Source: Dawidia cretensis (GTDB lineage Bacteria; Bacteroidota; Bacteroidia; Cytophagales; Cyclobacteriaceae). From it: a stretch of 52,077 nucleotides of DNA. The notes under the pieces are model-generated. The model made no database searches, had not been told where the DNA came from, and was given only the letters and a program-made list of their open reading frames with translations. The DNA lies in the NCBI RefSeq assembly GCF_018598175.1, contig NZ_JAHESE010000040.1:1-52077 (forward strand). The letters are read 5' to 3'. Every line of letters starts with the position of its first letter. Position 1 is the stretch's first letter. Positions 23,651-32,608 of the stretch are shown here, one piece after another. Both the position numbers and the translations under genes were made by a program.

Positions 23651-26017
23651 CTATTCACTCCGCAAAGAGTTTACGGGATTGGCATGGGCCGCCCGCATGG
23701 CCTGTGTGCTCACAATGACCAACGCAAAGATCAGCGACAGTATACCCGTCAGCGGAAATACCCACCAATCGATCGGAGCGCGGATGGCATAACGTTCCAG
23801 GTACATGGTCAGCAGCCACCATGCGATCGGCGAAGAGATGGTAAAGGCAATAATGACCAGTATGGAGAAGTCGCGTGAGATCAATTGTACCAGGCTGGGC
23901 ACACTGGCTCCCAGCACCTTGCGGATCCCGATCTCCTTCGTGCGTTGCGCGGCGGTAAAGGCTGCGAGGCCAAATAACCCAAGGCCTGTGATAACGATCG
24001 TCAGCGTGGCAAAAAGGCTGGCCAGCTGGCTGGTGAGGTTGATCGTGGTAAACTTCTTTTGAAACTCCACGTCGGCAAAACGATACTCGAAGGGATAGGC
24101 GGGCGTATGTTTTTCGAATACGGCCTTGACGGCATTGATCGACGCCTGCAGGTCGTTTGTCTTCTTGAGCCGTATGGTGACAGCGTTGGTCCACTCGGGG
24201 TCGAGTACGGCAAACATCGGCTTGACGGGATCATACGGTGAGCCCATCAGCACGTCGTCCACCACGCCGATCAGCTTGCGCTTGCCACCCCACAAGTCCA
24301 GCTCGGTGCCGATGGGATCTTTGAGGTTCATCAGCTGTAGCGCTGTTTTGTTGATCAGGATCGCGGCGGTATCGCTCTTGAAGTCTTCTGAAAAATCGCG
24401 GCCTTCGAGGATTTTGATACCCATCGTCTTTGTCCAGTCGTATTCGGTGGCAATCGTGGTAAAGATCACCCGCAGCTCTTCGGGCTTGCCCGGCCAGCCC
24501 AGAAAGTTATTGGAGTTGATCTCGGTAATGGCGCTGTTGGCTTTGGTAACGGCTTCTACGGCACCCGACGCCAGCAGGTCTAACTTGATGGCACGGAAAT
24601 TCTTTTTTACTTCGTTGGTATAATTTACCGACATGAGGTTCTCCTGCTCATAGCCGAGCGTACGTCCCCGTACAAGCTGGATCTGCTGGTAGATCACCAG
24701 GGTGCCGATGATGAGCAGGATCGAAAAACCAAATTGCAGCGTCACGAGGATCTTGCGCGGCAGGCCGGCGCCTTTGCCGATGGTGGGCTTACCTTTCAGC
24801 ACCTTTACCGGCTGGAAGGACGAAAGATAGAAGGCCGGATAGCTGCCCGCCACCAACCCTGTGCCCAGGATAAGCCCAAGCGAGAACAACCAGAACTCAC
24901 CTGACAGGTAATCGATGGTGAGCTTCTTCTCCACCATGTCGTTGTAATACGGCAGCAACAGCTGGGCCAGCAGCACGGCAATCGCGAAGGCTATAAAGGA
25001 AATAAAAGTAGACTCGCCAATAAACTGTAGCACGAGCTCCCGGCGACGGGAGCCGATGCTCTTGCGTATGCCCACCTCGCGCGCACGTCGCTCTGACCGC
25101 GCCGTAGCCAGGTTCATGAAGTTTATGCAGGCGATGACAAGTATAAATATAGCAATGACGGCAAAAAGCTGTACGTATTCGACCATACCGCCCGTCTCCA
25201 CGCCATTGTCGAATGACGACTGCAGGCGCCACCGCAGCATGGGGTATAAAAAGAATTCGGGTTTGGTATCTTTTTCGCCATGTTCCTGTAGCATCATCTT
25301 CACACGGCTTTCCACAGCCGCGTGGTGGGCAGGGTCATCCAGCTCGACAAATACCTGGAAGGAATAGTTGCCCCAGTTGGTGGTATTGCGCCGCACCCAT
25401 TCCTCGCTCTGCTCGTGGAATTTCCAGGTCATGAGGAAGTCGAATTGGAAAGTAGAGTTCGACGGCAGGTTGCGCAGCACGCCGGTCACCTTGAGCTCGT
25501 GCTCGTTGTCGACGCGTATGACCTTGTTGATCGGGTCTTCGTCGCCGAACAATGCTTTGGCGGTGGCCTCGGTAATAACGATTGAACGGGGGTCTGCCAT
25601 GACCTGGTTTGCCTGGCCGGTGAGCAGCGGGAATTCAAACATCTGTAGGAAATCCTCACCGGTATAATATCCTCGCTTGGTGATTCGGTTCTCTCCCACT
25701 GTCAGCAAGTGATCGCCGCCCCAGTCCGTTACTGCGGCGCGTTTAATGTGGCTGTCGGCCGTGCGCATGGCCTCATACGTGGGTAGCGGCACGGACGTCC
25801 ACGAGTTGATCTCGCCGTCAAACTTGGCGTTGGCCCATACCTGGTATAGCCTGTCGGCCTTGGGCAGGAACCGGTCGTACGACACTTCGTCGTGGACCCA
25901 CAGCAGGATCAGGATGCTGCAGGTAATGCCGGTAGCAAGGCCGGCAATGTTGATGAAAGAGTAGAACCCGTTCTTGAACAGGTTGCGTAGGGTGACGAGG
26001 AAGTAGTTCTTGAGCAT
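23651..26017 (-). CDS. FtsX/MacB-like ABC transporter permease
   Basis: The protein has 788 residues of the duplicated FtsX type. An N-terminal membrane helix (FYSFINIAGLATGITCSILILLWV) is followed by a periplasmic MacB_PCD-like domain (about 45-260). Three helices (about 285-400) include ARSERRAREVGIRKSIGSRR, the cytoplasmic coupling motif. A second half has a further PCD region and helices with AFTAAQRTKEIGIRKVLGAS near 670-690. It works with an ATPase not encoded here. Bacteroidetes have many such lone permeases, commonly for efflux or lipoprotein release. It converges with the sulfatase genes. Confidence 0.92.
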   Translation of the reverse strand: MLKNYFLVTLRNLFKNGFYSFINIAGLATGITCSILILLWVHDEVSYDRFLPKADRLYQVWANAKFDGEINSWTSVPLPTYEAMRTADSHIKRAAVTDWGGDHLLTVGENRITKRGYYTGEDFLQMFEFPLLTGQANQVMADPRSIVITEATAKALFGDEDPINKVIRVDNEHELKVTGVLRNLPSNSTFQFDFLMTWKFHEQSEEWVRRNTTNWGNYSFQVFVELDDPAHHAAVESRVKMMLQEHGEKDTKPEFFLYPMLRWRLQSSFDNGVETGGMVEYVQLFAVIAIFILVIACINFMNLATARSERRAREVGIRKSIGSRRRELVLQFIGESTFISFIAFAIAVLLAQLLLPYYNDMVEKKLTIDYLSGEFWLFSLGLILGTGLVAGSYPAFYLSSFQPVKVLKGKPTIGKGAGLPRKILVTLQFGFSILLIIGTLVIYQQIQLVRGRTLGYEQENLMSVNYTNEVKKNFRAIKLDLLASGAVEAVTKANSAITEINSNNFLGWPGKPEELRVIFTTIATEYDWTKTMGIKILEGRDFSEDFKSDTAAILINKTALQLMNLKDPIGTELDLWGGKRKLIGVVDDVLMGSPYDPVKPMFAVLDPEWTNAVTIRLKKTNDLQASINAVKAVFEKHTPAYPFEYRFADVEFQKKFTTINLTSQLASLFATLTIVITGLGLFGLAAFTAAQRTKEIGIRKVLGASVPSLVQLISRDFSILVIIAFTISSPIAWWLLTMYLERYAIRAPIDWWVFPLTGILSLIFALVIVSTQAMRAAHANPVNSLRSE

Positions 26018-26103
26018 GACCGTGGCTTTGCATAAAGACTACTGCTGGTTGCAAAAGGTAACAGAAAATGGAAAGTTTTTTTTCGGGGTGTCCGCGGTGG
26101 CCG

Positions 26104-26497
26104 TTATCGGTCGGCTGTCGCGGTGACACGTCCCGCTTCGGGTGCACAAACGAGGTCGTGCTCAGACGTTTTATAGTAGCGCGGAATACTCAGGGCATCC
26201 ATTTGCTGCATGGCCCATTCGTTGAGCATGTTGATGAACGGAATCAGACCCTGACCGGTGGGCGTGAGTGTGTACTCTACGCGCGGCGGCAGCTCGGCAA
26301 AGGCCTGGCGGGTGATCAGGCCATCCGGCTCCAGCTCACGCAGAGCCTGCGTCAGCATCTTGTGTGTGACGCCCAGAATGCTTTTACGCAGTGCGCCATA
26401 CCGGCGCGTGCCGGCGCCGAGTTGCCAGATGATGCGGCCCTTGTATTTGCCGCCGATGCGTTGAAAGGCATAGTCAACGGAACAGATCGTGCGGATG
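26104..26497 (-). pseudogene. HxlR-family regulator lacking its start codon
   Basis: The minus strand from about 26497 to the stop at 26104 encodes about 130 residues matching HxlR regulators. The features are the conserved Cys and IGGKYKGRIIWQLG, the winged-helix ALRKSILGVTHKMLTQALRELE, and the wing PPRVEYTLTPTGQGL. The frame is open upstream but no ATG, GTG or TTG start lies between the homologous part and the stop. From about 26490 the sequence is instead a dehydrogenase fragment on the other strand. Only the first few residues seem to be missing. HxlR proteins sense small molecules or redox state through the N-terminal Cys. Confidence 0.7.
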
Positions 26498-26671
26498 AAA
26501 GGGATCTCGGTGGGAACGCGTGAATACTTTGAAGATTTGGCGCGAGCTGTGGAAGTGAATGGCCTACGGCCGGTGATTAGTCAGGTGTTTCCGATGGAGA
26601 AGGTGCAGGAGGCGTTTCGGTATATGCAAGGCGGGAGTCATGTGGGGAAGGTTGTTGTGAGTATCCGTTAA
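26489..26671 (+). pseudogene. C-terminal remnant of a zinc-type dehydrogenase (MDR)
   Basis: The frame encodes 60 residues that read as the last segment of medium-chain alcohol dehydrogenase / quinone-reductase enzymes: MKGISVGTREYFEDL, LRPVISQVFPMEKVQEAF and GGSHVGKVVVS. Complete members have more than 300 residues, so the catalytic and most of the cofactor-binding part are missing. Translation would have to start at a GTG inside the remnant. The left end abuts the 5' end of the HxlR remnant on the opposite strand, suggesting the two were divergent neighbours before a deletion. Confidence 0.75.
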
Positions 26672-26905
26672 ACGTTGGCATTAGCATGCGGCTCCATCGC
26701 GGGGCCACGGTAGACCGAAGGGTGCTTCATTCGTGCTTACGGAATTCGAACCTGCAGTCCACCCTCATTGCCACAAAATCCATGCTTCCAAAAAAAATAG
26801 CGTTCAGTATCAGTGTTGATAACAACAATTCTTAATTTGGGTGACTGGCAACCATCGAATAATATATTTTCTTGTTGCTTTTGTTCTCAAAAACTAAGAA
26901 TCGCA

Positions 26906-29086
26906 ATGCAAAATAGAGTACCAAATGACCTGGAAAAGGCTATTTGTAATGACAATTTAATCGTCTTTGTGGGGGCTGGTTTATCGTATGGATTGTTCAA
27001 CATTAATAAGCAGCCGCTAAAGGGGTGGACGAATTTAGTAGAGCAAATGCTAGGGCATTTAAAACAAAAAGGGTACGATGTAGATTATTTACTTCCAGTA
27101 TTGTCACGACAGCCACCGATCAAAGTATTGGATTTGATTGAAAGTGACAACAATATTCCGAAGAAAGAAATAAGTGACTTTATCAAGGATTTCCTGGACC
27201 TGGCCGAGGATAATGATTTTACACTGCATGAGAAATTGTATCAACTGTCTAACAAGATTGTAACAACCAACTATGATACAGCCTTTGAGAAAGCCATTCC
27301 ACTTTTAAGAAAAAACAGAGCATACAAAGGCAAGAATTACGAATTGACAAAGCATAAGGAAACCGGGGCACCCCTACTTTTTAAACTTCATGGGTGCTTT
27401 GAAGATGTAGACTCGATGGTGTTATTTCCCTCTGCATACCAAAATCTCTATAAAAATCCCACCAGGGATGCGGAACACTCTATTTTGGTGCTAAAAAATA
27501 TTATTCTCAATAAGTCAATCCTCTTTATAGGTGCGGGGATGGGAGATTTTCAGATAAATAATTTATTTGAGGAGATCAGAAAGTTGCAAGGCGATTATAA
27601 CCAAAAGCACTTTATCATCACTAAAACCCCTATCGATAGCACCCTGAACTTTCTGACTCCGATTTCAGTGAGCGATTACGCAGAAATAGAAACAATCATC
27701 GATCAAATGATCTCCATCAAAAAGAATTCAATAGATAAGGAGAGTGAAGAAATGAAACAGCTTAGGCAACAATTCGAAGCAATTGAAATGAAGCTGTTAA
27801 AATTTGAAACGGAAATAAACCCCAACCAAACTAAGTTATTGGAAAGGGAGGCGTTTAAGTATTTGCTGAAAGGGGTTAATTGTAGTTTATTAGGAAAGCA
27901 TGAAGAAGCCATTGTCGAATATGAAACAGCCGTCGAATTAAAACCTGATCTTCACGAAGCCTTTTACAATTGCGGAAATGCTTTAGGCAATTCAGCCAAG
28001 ACCAAAACAGGATCTGAAGCTGAAGCACTATACCATCAGGCATTTGATAAATATCAGCAGGCAATTCAAATCAAACCGGATAAGCACGAAGCCTTTAACA
28101 ACTGGGGAATTTATTTAGGAAATTTGGCCGAGACCAAAACAGGATCCGAAGCTGAAGCACTATACCATCAGGCATTTGATAAATATCAACAGGCAATTCA
28201 AATCAAACCTGATCAGCAAAGTGCCTTTTACAACTGGGGAAATGATTTAGGTAATTTAGCCAAAACCAAAACGAGATCTGAAGTTGAGACACTATACCAT
28301 CAGGCATTTGACAAATATCAGCAGGCAATTCAAATCAAACCGGATAAGCACGAGGCCTTTAACAACTGGGGAAATGCTTTAGGTAATTTAGCCAAGACCA
28401 AAACAGGATCTGAAGTTGAAGCGCTATACTATCAGGCATTCGATAAATATCAGCAGGCAATTCAAATCAAACCGGATAAGCACAGTGCCTTTTACAACTG
28501 GGGAACTTATTTAGCCGAGTTGGCCGAGACCAAAACAGGATCTGAAGCTGAAGCATTATACCATCAGGCGTTTGATAAATATCAGCAGGCAATTCAAATC
28601 AAACCGGATAAGCACGAAGCCTTTAGCAACTGGGGAATTTATTTAGGCAATTTGGCCGAGACCAAAATAGGATCTGAAGCTGAAGCACTATACCATCAGG
28701 CATTTGATAAATATCAGCAGGCAATTCAAATCAAACCGGACGAGCACGACGCCTTTTACAACTGGGGAACTGAGTTAGGTAATTTAGCCAAAACCAAAAC
28801 AGGATCTGAGGCTGAGACACTATACCATCAGGCATTTGATAAATATCAGCAGGCAATTCAAATCAAACCGGATAAGCGCGAAGCCTTTAACAACTGGGGA
28901 CATGATTTAGGTAATTTAGCCAAGACCAAAACAGGATCTGAAGCTAAAGCACTATATCATCAGGCGATTGATAAATTGCAAAAGGCGATTGAATGTGAGG
29001 GAAACTCAGATGATATGGACAATATATATGCCATGAAAATGGAGTATGAACTGGCTTTAAAAAATTTACATGACAGTATTACTTAG
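26906..29086 (+). CDS. SIR2-TPR protein, probable defence NADase
   Basis: From ATG 26906 the protein has 726 residues; codons upstream of it are Cys-rich and unlike protein. The SIR2-like domain (about 1-285) has the NAD-binding VFVGAGLS (residues 20-27), TTNYD with Asn122, KLHG with His162 and FIGAGMGDFQ. Asn122 and His162 correspond in spacing to the catalytic Asn112/His152 of the Thoeris effector ThsA, so NAD hydrolysis is predicted. A helical linker (about 290-325) is followed by TPR-type repeats to about 710, seven nearly identical. The gene is distinctly AT-rich against its neighbours and stands alone beside a deletion scar. SIR2-TPR fusions are typical of abortive anti-phage systems; no partner gene is seen. 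Confidence 0.88.
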   Translation: MQNRVPNDLEKAICNDNLIVFVGAGLSYGLFNINKQPLKGWTNLVEQMLGHLKQKGYDVDYLLPVLSRQPPIKVLDLIESDNNIPKKEISDFIKDFLDLAEDNDFTLHEKLYQLSNKIVTTNYDTAFEKAIPLLRKNRAYKGKNYELTKHKETGAPLLFKLHGCFEDVDSMVLFPSAYQNLYKNPTRDAEHSILVLKNIILNKSILFIGAGMGDFQINNLFEEIRKLQGDYNQKHFIITKTPIDSTLNFLTPISVSDYAEIETIIDQMISIKKNSIDKESEEMKQLRQQFEAIEMKLLKFETEINPNQTKLLEREAFKYLLKGVNCSLLGKHEEAIVEYETAVELKPDLHEAFYNCGNALGNSAKTKTGSEAEALYHQAFDKYQQAIQIKPDKHEAFNNWGIYLGNLAETKTGSEAEALYHQAFDKYQQAIQIKPDQQSAFYNWGNDLGNLAKTKTRSEVETLYHQAFDKYQQAIQIKPDKHEAFNNWGNALGNLAKTKTGSEVEALYYQAFDKYQQAIQIKPDKHSAFYNWGTYLAELAETKTGSEAEALYHQAFDKYQQAIQIKPDKHEAFSNWGIYLGNLAETKIGSEAEALYHQAFDKYQQAIQIKPDEHDAFYNWGTELGNLAKTKTGSEAETLYHQAFDKYQQAIQIKPDKREAFNNWGHDLGNLAKTKTGSEAKALYHQAIDKLQKAIECEGNSDDMDNIYAMKMEYELALKNLHDSIT
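28019..28942 (+). repeat. Seven tandem 132-bp repeats inside the SIR2-TPR gene
   Basis: Units start at 28019, 28151, 28283, 28415, 28547, 28679 and 28811, with no indels. Each encodes 44 residues, e.g. AEALYHQAFDKYQQAIQIKP then a variable DKHEAFNNWG-like turn, ending LAETKTGSE. A diverged unit precedes and a partial one follows. Near identity at DNA level implies recent duplication or gene conversion. Variation clusters at a few positions around the xxAFxNWGxxL segment. Confidence 0.95.
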
Positions 29087-29223
29087 TCAGAAAATTACTT
29101 CTATAGCTCCATCAAAAGTAGCTCTACATGCTCCGTTAATAATGGTGTTCATTTTATACCTGCTTTAACTCTACCATAAATGCAGGCAGACCAAGACTCG
29201 CACCAGATGCCTTTACCCCTTGC

Positions 29224-32200
29224 CTAAGGATTTGATATGGTCAGTTCCTTTTGTTCGGGCTGGCCGTATTGTTTTAGGAGGATGTCTATGCCACCCTCTA
29301 CCAGCTCAGCATCGGCTTCTATTGAGATGAGCTTTTCCTCGCCGGGCATGAGCGCGATATAGTTGTCGGACATGATTACGGGGAGTATACGTTCTTGTGT
29401 GTTTTTTTTTACCAGGCGCAGGCGGTTGCCGAAGGCCACGGTTTGAGAATTGTTCTTAACCGCTAGTTGTAGTTTGACTGTTTCTTCCTTGATGTCCTTG
29501 CTGCGTAGTAAGCAGGTTAGGTCTGCTGCGGGTAATGTGTTGAGTGGCGTATAGTCGAGGTCTTTTACGCCGTTTCTCCAATAGAAGTTATCGGACAGCA
29601 GGGTTCCTTTGGCATCTGTCAGCTCCAGCTTGATAAAATGAAGTGGTGTCATGTCCTGACTGGATCTGTCTTGTCCGTATACTTCCATCTCATAAATAGA
29701 ATAGCCGAATTGCGTTGCGCGCTTGATACCCAGCATGCGGACGTATCGCGTCGATACTGGTTTGATGGCAATTTCTTCGGTTCCGCCTTTGCCGTCCGTT
29801 GTTGTGTATACGGTCTTCCAGGTTTTGGCGTCGTCGGAGATTTCGAGGGTATATTCTTTGGCGCAGGCGACTTCCCACTTTAACACCACGGTTTGGATCT
29901 TTTGTTTTTTTCCGAGGTCAACGGAAAGCCACTGCGCATCGTTATACTCGCTTTCCCAGCGACTGCCGGCACCGGCGTCTGCCGCCAGGGCGGCCGGTTG
30001 GATCGCCGAGGATGCAGCCACGGTTTTGCCATAGGCGAGGTTGTACGGGTTGAAGTTTAGGGTGAAGACTTCGGCGATGTTACTGGATGCGACGTCCACC
30101 GTTGCTTCTTTTCTAAAGTGTGCTACTTCTTTACCCTGCAGGTTATAGACGCGGGCTTTTGCAATAGCACCTTTGAGATCTTCGGCCGTGGCGTTAATGG
30201 CTTTTATACTGTTGCTCGATGCATTCCACTGTATGTGTAACGGCTCGCAGGCTTTTTTTGCACCCCAGTAGGCGCCCGTGGCATCATAATAATAGTCATA
30301 GGTCTGCCAGACGAAAGACGGATATGCCGACTGGCTCATCCAGATCAGCAACCCTGACGCATCGTTCCACATCTTGTCATTCCACGCTTCGTACATGCCT
30401 TTCATCACTTCGATGTTGATGAACTGCGACTTTTCGCAGAATGCTTCCAACCCCAACGACTCGCCGAACTGGGTATTTACCGCGGTCTTGTAGTTTATCG
30501 GATTGGCGTTTGAGGCTTCCTTTCCGAAGTAGTGTTTGTTCCAGACGTTGTCATCCTCGTTTTTTAATTGCTCGTCCGTCGGCAGCGGCCACAGTTTGTC
30601 CTTCGGAATAAACTGGATGACACTTTCATACGTGGGGAACGTCGCCGTGCCGATCTCGGAGCGCAGGCCATAGCCGCGATCGGAGCCGTAGGGGTACGGC
30701 GGATTATTCCAGGCCAGGTTGCTGCCCGATGTTTCGAAGTGGTGCTTCGGCGGTTGATTGCCCCACCAACCACTGCCCGACAGGCCATCCTGGTTGGACG
30801 ATGATTTATACAGGCGGTCGTTGTGATCTTCCTGGGCCACGATGGTGCGCAGGTAGTCGTCGAGCGCGGGCTTGGGGTGCGTTTCGTTGGCGCCGCACCA
30901 CAGCGCGATGCTGGGGTGATTTCGCAGACGCTGTACTTTGTCGAGGGCATTGGCCTTAAAGTCTTCGTCGCTGGCTACGTCGTTGTAGGCCACGTACAAC
31001 CAAAAGTCATCCCATACCATGATGCCATACTTGTCGCAATAATGGTAGAACTCGTCGTCGGTTACGCAGCCCGTCCAGAGGCGGATCACGTTGTAGTGCA
31101 TGTCTTTGTGGAGCCTGATCTTTGTCTCATATTCTTTACCGTGACAACGCAGCAGGTATTCGTCCATACCCCAGCTGCCGCCCTTGAGGAATAATTTCTG
31201 GCCGTTGATGTAGAAGGTCATGACGGGCCATCCGGCAGCATTTTTTGTAAACTGGTACTCATACTTCTTAATACCGAATGTGATTTCCTTTACATCCGAG
31301 GTCTTACCCTCGACCGAGCACGTCAACGTACAGGTATACAGATTGGGCTCGCCGTAGCCGTTGGGCCACCATAGTTTGGGGTTTCGCACGATGAGCTGCG
31401 AAAATTCCTTCCGGTCGATGTATACCGTGGATGTCGCATGCGGATCTAGCGTCACTTTCTTTGAGAACTCGATGTTGCCGGGTTGAATCACGCCGGCCAG
31501 CACGACTTCTTTCCTGGAGGCTGATGAATTTTTTATAGCGGAGGAAAGGCTTAGATATGCAAACTCGTTCGATTCGAGTTCTGACCGGACCCAGGGGTCT
31601 TGCATCGTTACGTCGCCGGTGACGGTGAGGTATACATTGCCGGTGATGCCGGCCAATCGTCCGGGTACATAGGGCATCCAGTCCCAGCTTGCGGCGGAGA
31701 GATAGGTTGGGCTGGCGGTCACGCCAAAGCCTTCTTTATCGTGGCGATGTTTCTTTTGGTCGGCATCGGTAATCAATACAGCTATGGCATTCTTTCCGGG
31801 TTCGCGGATCAGGTCGGTTATATCGTATTTCGTCCGGAGCATGTGGCCGCTGACGTCTTTGGTCGAGGTCTTTGTGCCGGATAGTTTTGTTCCATTAAAA
31901 TAGAAATCGGCATAGCGATTGGTGTTGTCGAAATGCAGCCAGATCCGACCGCGCTTTACAAACGACGGCGGCAGCGCAAATTCTGTTCTATACCAAAATG
32001 GTCGATTGTAGAACGACTCATCGACTTTCCAAATATTGTCTGCGTAGTTGGGGTCGGGCACTTTTCCTGCTTCCACGTAGGCTGTGAAGACGACGCCGGG
32101 GACGACGCCTTTTACGGAGGTTGGGAATTTATAGCCGGGGGTGGCGATTTCGGTGCCTGCGCTGCGTATATCGGCTTGAGGGGTTAGCTGCCATTCGGTA

Positions 32201-32295
32201 TCGACGCTGTTTAGCGGGATTGTTTCGGTTTGTGCTTGTGCGAATAACGGCATGGCTAGCGCCAGGCTGATGAGCAAGTGTTTGAATGTCTGCAT
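29224..32295 (-). CDS. Glycoside hydrolase family 2 with nested F5/8 type C domain
   Basis: The protein has 1023 residues with a signal peptide (MQTFKHLLISLALAMPLFAQA). The GH2 order is visible: sugar-binding domain (about 30-200, with YNRPFWYRTEF), Ig-like domain, TIM barrel with the acid/base motif WCGANETHP (Glu471), and later barrel strands. It most resembles beta-mannosidase or exo-beta-glucosaminidase branches. A discoidin (F5/8 type C) module of about 130 residues, starting LAYGKTVAASSAIQPAALAA, interrupts the Ig-like C-terminal region, which resumes with LHFIKLELTDAKGTLLSDNF. It lies downstream of the GH43 genes of the PUL. Exact substrate is uncertain. Confidence 0.9.
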   Translation of the reverse strand: MQTFKHLLISLALAMPLFAQAQTETIPLNSVDTEWQLTPQADIRSAGTEIATPGYKFPTSVKGVVPGVVFTAYVEAGKVPDPNYADNIWKVDESFYNRPFWYRTEFALPPSFVKRGRIWLHFDNTNRYADFYFNGTKLSGTKTSTKDVSGHMLRTKYDITDLIREPGKNAIAVLITDADQKKHRHDKEGFGVTASPTYLSAASWDWMPYVPGRLAGITGNVYLTVTGDVTMQDPWVRSELESNEFAYLSLSSAIKNSSASRKEVVLAGVIQPGNIEFSKKVTLDPHATSTVYIDRKEFSQLIVRNPKLWWPNGYGEPNLYTCTLTCSVEGKTSDVKEITFGIKKYEYQFTKNAAGWPVMTFYINGQKLFLKGGSWGMDEYLLRCHGKEYETKIRLHKDMHYNVIRLWTGCVTDDEFYHYCDKYGIMVWDDFWLYVAYNDVASDEDFKANALDKVQRLRNHPSIALWCGANETHPKPALDDYLRTIVAQEDHNDRLYKSSSNQDGLSGSGWWGNQPPKHHFETSGSNLAWNNPPYPYGSDRGYGLRSEIGTATFPTYESVIQFIPKDKLWPLPTDEQLKNEDDNVWNKHYFGKEASNANPINYKTAVNTQFGESLGLEAFCEKSQFINIEVMKGMYEAWNDKMWNDASGLLIWMSQSAYPSFVWQTYDYYYDATGAYWGAKKACEPLHIQWNASSNSIKAINATAEDLKGAIAKARVYNLQGKEVAHFRKEATVDVASSNIAEVFTLNFNPYNLAYGKTVAASSAIQPAALAADAGAGSRWESEYNDAQWLSVDLGKKQKIQTVVLKWEVACAKEYTLEISDDAKTWKTVYTTTDGKGGTEEIAIKPVSTRYVRMLGIKRATQFGYSIYEMEVYGQDRSSQDMTPLHFIKLELTDAKGTLLSDNFYWRNGVKDLDYTPLNTLPAADLTCLLRSKDIKEETVKLQLAVKNNSQTVAFGNRLRLVKKNTQERILPVIMSDNYIALMPGEEKLISIEADAELVEGGIDILLKQYGQPEQKELTISNP

Positions 32296-32450
32296 GGGAT
32301 AGGAAGCTCAGAGGCGTCGCGTCAGGCGAATTCTGTTAGATTTAGTTAATCGTTTTAGCAAATGAAGCGACATTTGGGCTGGAATGCAATGAAGAAGGTT
32401 GATTTTTGGATGAATGGAGTGTGTTGGCGAGCACAGGGCATTCCGGTGTT

Positions 32451-32577
32451 GCTGGCGCAAGGTATTAGCGCCGACCGTTAGCGGAGGTGCGGTACTTGTG
32501 CCGTAAACTGTATGCAGTCTTAGACTGGCTGCAGTTTAAGTCACAAGAGACGCACTGCGCGCTACTCTTGCGCCAGC
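32451..32577. repeat. Family-1 intergenic repeat, full copy
   Basis: The 127-bp element runs from GCTGGCGCAAGG to CTTGCGCCAGC. The internal palindrome (AAACTG...GCAGTCTTAGACTGGCTGCAGTTTAAG) makes a second stem. Its reverse complement shares GGCACAAGTACCGCACCTCC, GCTAACG and GCTAATACCTTGCGCCAGC with the copy at 20175. It lies in the 313-base gap between the GH2 and GH43 genes. Confidence 0.85.
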
Positions 32578-32608
32578 ATTTCCCTGGACGCGCCGATACG
32601 TGCACGAA

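Noticed and set aside
26735-26790. tRNA-like T-loop on the minus strand (GGTTCGAATTCC) near the SIR2 gene
   Set aside because: The T-arm stem pairs poorly and no acceptor, D or anticodon arm can be drawn. It might be an attachment-site fragment, but evidence is too weak.
28019-28942. Regular repeats resembling a CRISPR array
   Set aside because: Units are 132 bp, contiguous without spacers, in frame and translate to TPR-type motifs within a long coding sequence.
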